A DNA stretch of 6,903 nt from an uncultured Clostridia bacterium (GTDB taxonomy: Bacteria > Bacillota > Clostridia > Christensenellales > UBA1242): NCBI GenBank assembly GCA_934725745.1, contig CAKVCH010000032.1, forward strand, positions 1 through 6,903, written 5' to 3'. This document shows, one piece after another, positions 5,711 to 6,903 of the stretch. Under the pieces are notes generated by a model that made no database searches, was not told where the DNA came from, and saw only the letters and a list, made by a program, of their open reading frames with translations. Position 1 is the stretch's first letter. Each line of letters opens with the position of its first letter. The position numbers and the translations under genes are program-made.

Positions 5711-6838
5711 CTAAAACTCAAAAATGTCGTCAAGTGCGCGTTGGTCTTCGTTCTTTTTAAGTTCTTGCATTTCTCTTTCTAGTCTACGCGCTTTTATTCT
5801 ATACATTTGTTCTGTGCTAAGATTCAACTTTTCATTTTTGAAATTGTTGTATGCAAGCGCCAATTTTTCGTTTTTGTTTCTGATGTCGCGCAAATCTTCC
5901 AAAGTGTAAAAATCTTTTTCAAGCAACTCTTTATATTCCGCGACTTGGTCGTTGTTTCTTTCAAATTCGTGTTCATCAACACATCTGGTTTTCAAAATTT
6001 CTTCTTCTGTTTCGTCGTTACTTCTATAATTTCTTAGCCCGCCGACGCCGACTTTAATGTCTTCAAGATAGTAATTGTTGCTTGGTCCAGTCAAAATTTG
6101 ATTGTCGATTGCAACGGCAATATAGTCTTTGTAATCACGGATTTCACCAAAATGATAAAAAGGATATTCAAGTTGCACAACCTTAACATCAGGGATAACG
6201 GTGCCCGCGCTTTCGTCAAAATGTTTTTCGCAAACTTGTCTAAACACGCCGATACGAGAGATTGTTTTACTACTATCTTGCAATGTGTAGCAAACATTTT
6301 TTCTATTAAAAAGTTGCTTATCGTTTGTGCAAACTTTTGGAAAATATGTATCATTCGACCTATCTATAATTTTTCCTTTATACAAAGCCCTAACGCTTTC
6401 CGAATCACGATTTACAAGTTGGCAAATTTTAATCATTTTATTGTGGCTTGCTTCCAAATTCTTTAAGTCGGACAATGTATATCTGCTTTTTCTAAAACAA
6501 GCGTCAACAACCTTTTTAACTTCAAGGTCTGTTATGCCATAACGCTTCCAGTTGTCACTTCTCGCAAAATCTTTGTTAACTGCACCCAATCCGTCGCTTA
6601 AAGGTGTAAGGTCGCCGTCATACATTGCAAGGACTAAGTTTGCGTTTTTTGCGACATCTTTCCCATTGGCAACATTTGTCGTGACATAATTTTTTTTGAA
6701 TGTGTCCAAAATTTCGCCGTCACGGACCAAGAAAAGTTTTCCCCTTTTGTCGTCGTAGACGCCGATGTGCAACATATTGTCTTCTGTGCTAAAACTCCTT
6801 ATAATTTTGTCTGAAAATTCCCTTTCCATTTTTTCCAT
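5711..6838 (-). CDS. Two-module paralog family protein (375 aa)
   Basis: Function unknown; the first complete gene of the tandem set. Module 1 opens with IIRSFSTEDNMLHIGVYD (12-29) and LFLVRDGEILDTF (35-47). It continues through YDG (73-75), DGLGAVN (82-88) and W97..YGITDLEVKKVVD (100-112), and closes with YTLSDLKNLEASHN (120-133). Module 2 opens with NVCYTLQDSSKTISRIGVFR (181-200) and holds C203-x2-H206-F-D208. The ESAGT.IPD.KVVQL block is at 209-223, and YTLEDLRDIRNKNE (311-324) closes the module. A basic and acidic helix (about 340-368) and a short acidic, hydrophobic end (LDDIFEF) follow. There is no signal peptide or membrane segment. The ATG at 6838 follows AAAGGAGAG; a second ATG three codons later (6829) is less well spaced. 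Its 5' end is about 80% identical in DNA to that of the 410-residue gene. Only 65 bases lie upstream, and no promoter could be assigned. Confidence 0.9.
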   Translation of the reverse strand: MEKMEREFSDKIIRSFSTEDNMLHIGVYDDKRGKLFLVRDGEILDTFKKNYVTTNVANGKDVAKNANLVLAMYDGDLTPLSDGLGAVNKDFARSDNWKRYGITDLEVKKVVDACFRKSRYTLSDLKNLEASHNKMIKICQLVNRDSESVRALYKGKIIDRSNDTYFPKVCTNDKQLFNRKNVCYTLQDSSKTISRIGVFRQVCEKHFDESAGTVIPDVKVVQLEYPFYHFGEIRDYKDYIAVAIDNQILTGPSNNYYLEDIKVGVGGLRNYRSNDETEEEILKTRCVDEHEFERNNDQVAEYKELLEKDFYTLEDLRDIRNKNEKLALAYNNFKNEKLNLSTEQMYRIKARRLEREMQELKKNEDQRALDDIFEF

Positions 6839-6903
6839 TTTTTTCTCTCTCCTTTTTGTTTTTGAAAAAACAACTTTTTATTTCAAATTTTTAACATCTA
6901 TCC

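Noticed and set aside
603..6542. Plus-strand open frames, for example at 603-797, 3497-3910 and 6098-6466
   Set aside because: Each lies opposite a well-supported minus-strand gene. They are rich in F, S and L codons from reversed A-rich coding sequence, and I saw no convincing ribosome binding site or recognisable domain in them.
1..6903. Alternative genetic code (TGA recoded), suggested by no gene ending in TGA
   Set aside because: All seven genes are uninterrupted with the standard code and use TGG for Trp. Seven stops are too few to read anything into the absence of TGA.

Overview
The window comes from an AT-rich, low-GC bacterium, most likely an anaerobic Clostridia-type Firmicute (inference). 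The signs are A/T-rich codon use, AGGAG-type ribosome binding sites with A-rich spacers, TTGACA/TATAAT-type promoters, a YetF (DUF421) membrane protein and a short-loop Cu/Zn superoxide dismutase. All seven supportable genes lie on the minus strand, so transcription runs from high to low coordinates. They are read with the standard code: Trp is TGG, and stops are TAA or TAG only. I see no rRNA, tRNA, CRISPR array, transposase or phage structural gene.

Right part (about 2346-6838): a tandem set of four paralogous genes of a family I do not recognise, encoding proteins of 375, 410, 316 and 142 residues. They are separated by AT-rich gaps of 222-274 bp. The three long proteins appear to contain two copies of a module of roughly 110-170 residues. 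Each module opens with a beta-rich segment ending in a [HRK]IG[VAL][YF] motif and closes with a helix of the form [FY][ST]L..L....N. The second module carries an invariant C-x2-H-[FY]-D motif in all three long proteins. The 142-residue protein is a single first-type module with its own sigma-A-like promoter and terminator. The proteins have no signal peptides or membrane segments, so they are probably cytosolic; their function is unknown.

Middle part (973-2219): a Cu/Zn superoxide dismutase gene (sodC family, no signal peptide) followed by a YetF/DUF421 membrane protein gene. An inverted repeat overlaps the likely sodC promoter, and a terminator-like hairpin lies between the two genes.

Left part (1-760): an unrecognised 171-residue protein with a charged coiled-coil C-terminus, preceded by a near-consensus promoter. 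A strong, probably bidirectional terminator at 75-112 closes the cluster and suggests a convergent plus-strand gene to the left of the window.

The non-coding signals worth most attention are two. The gap at 5437-5710 holds about 22 T-tracts spaced by about 10.2 bp, which predicts strongly curved DNA. The gap at 3982-4203 holds a GC-richer island flanked by a 14-bp direct repeat. No gene-free stretch exceeds 300 bases.
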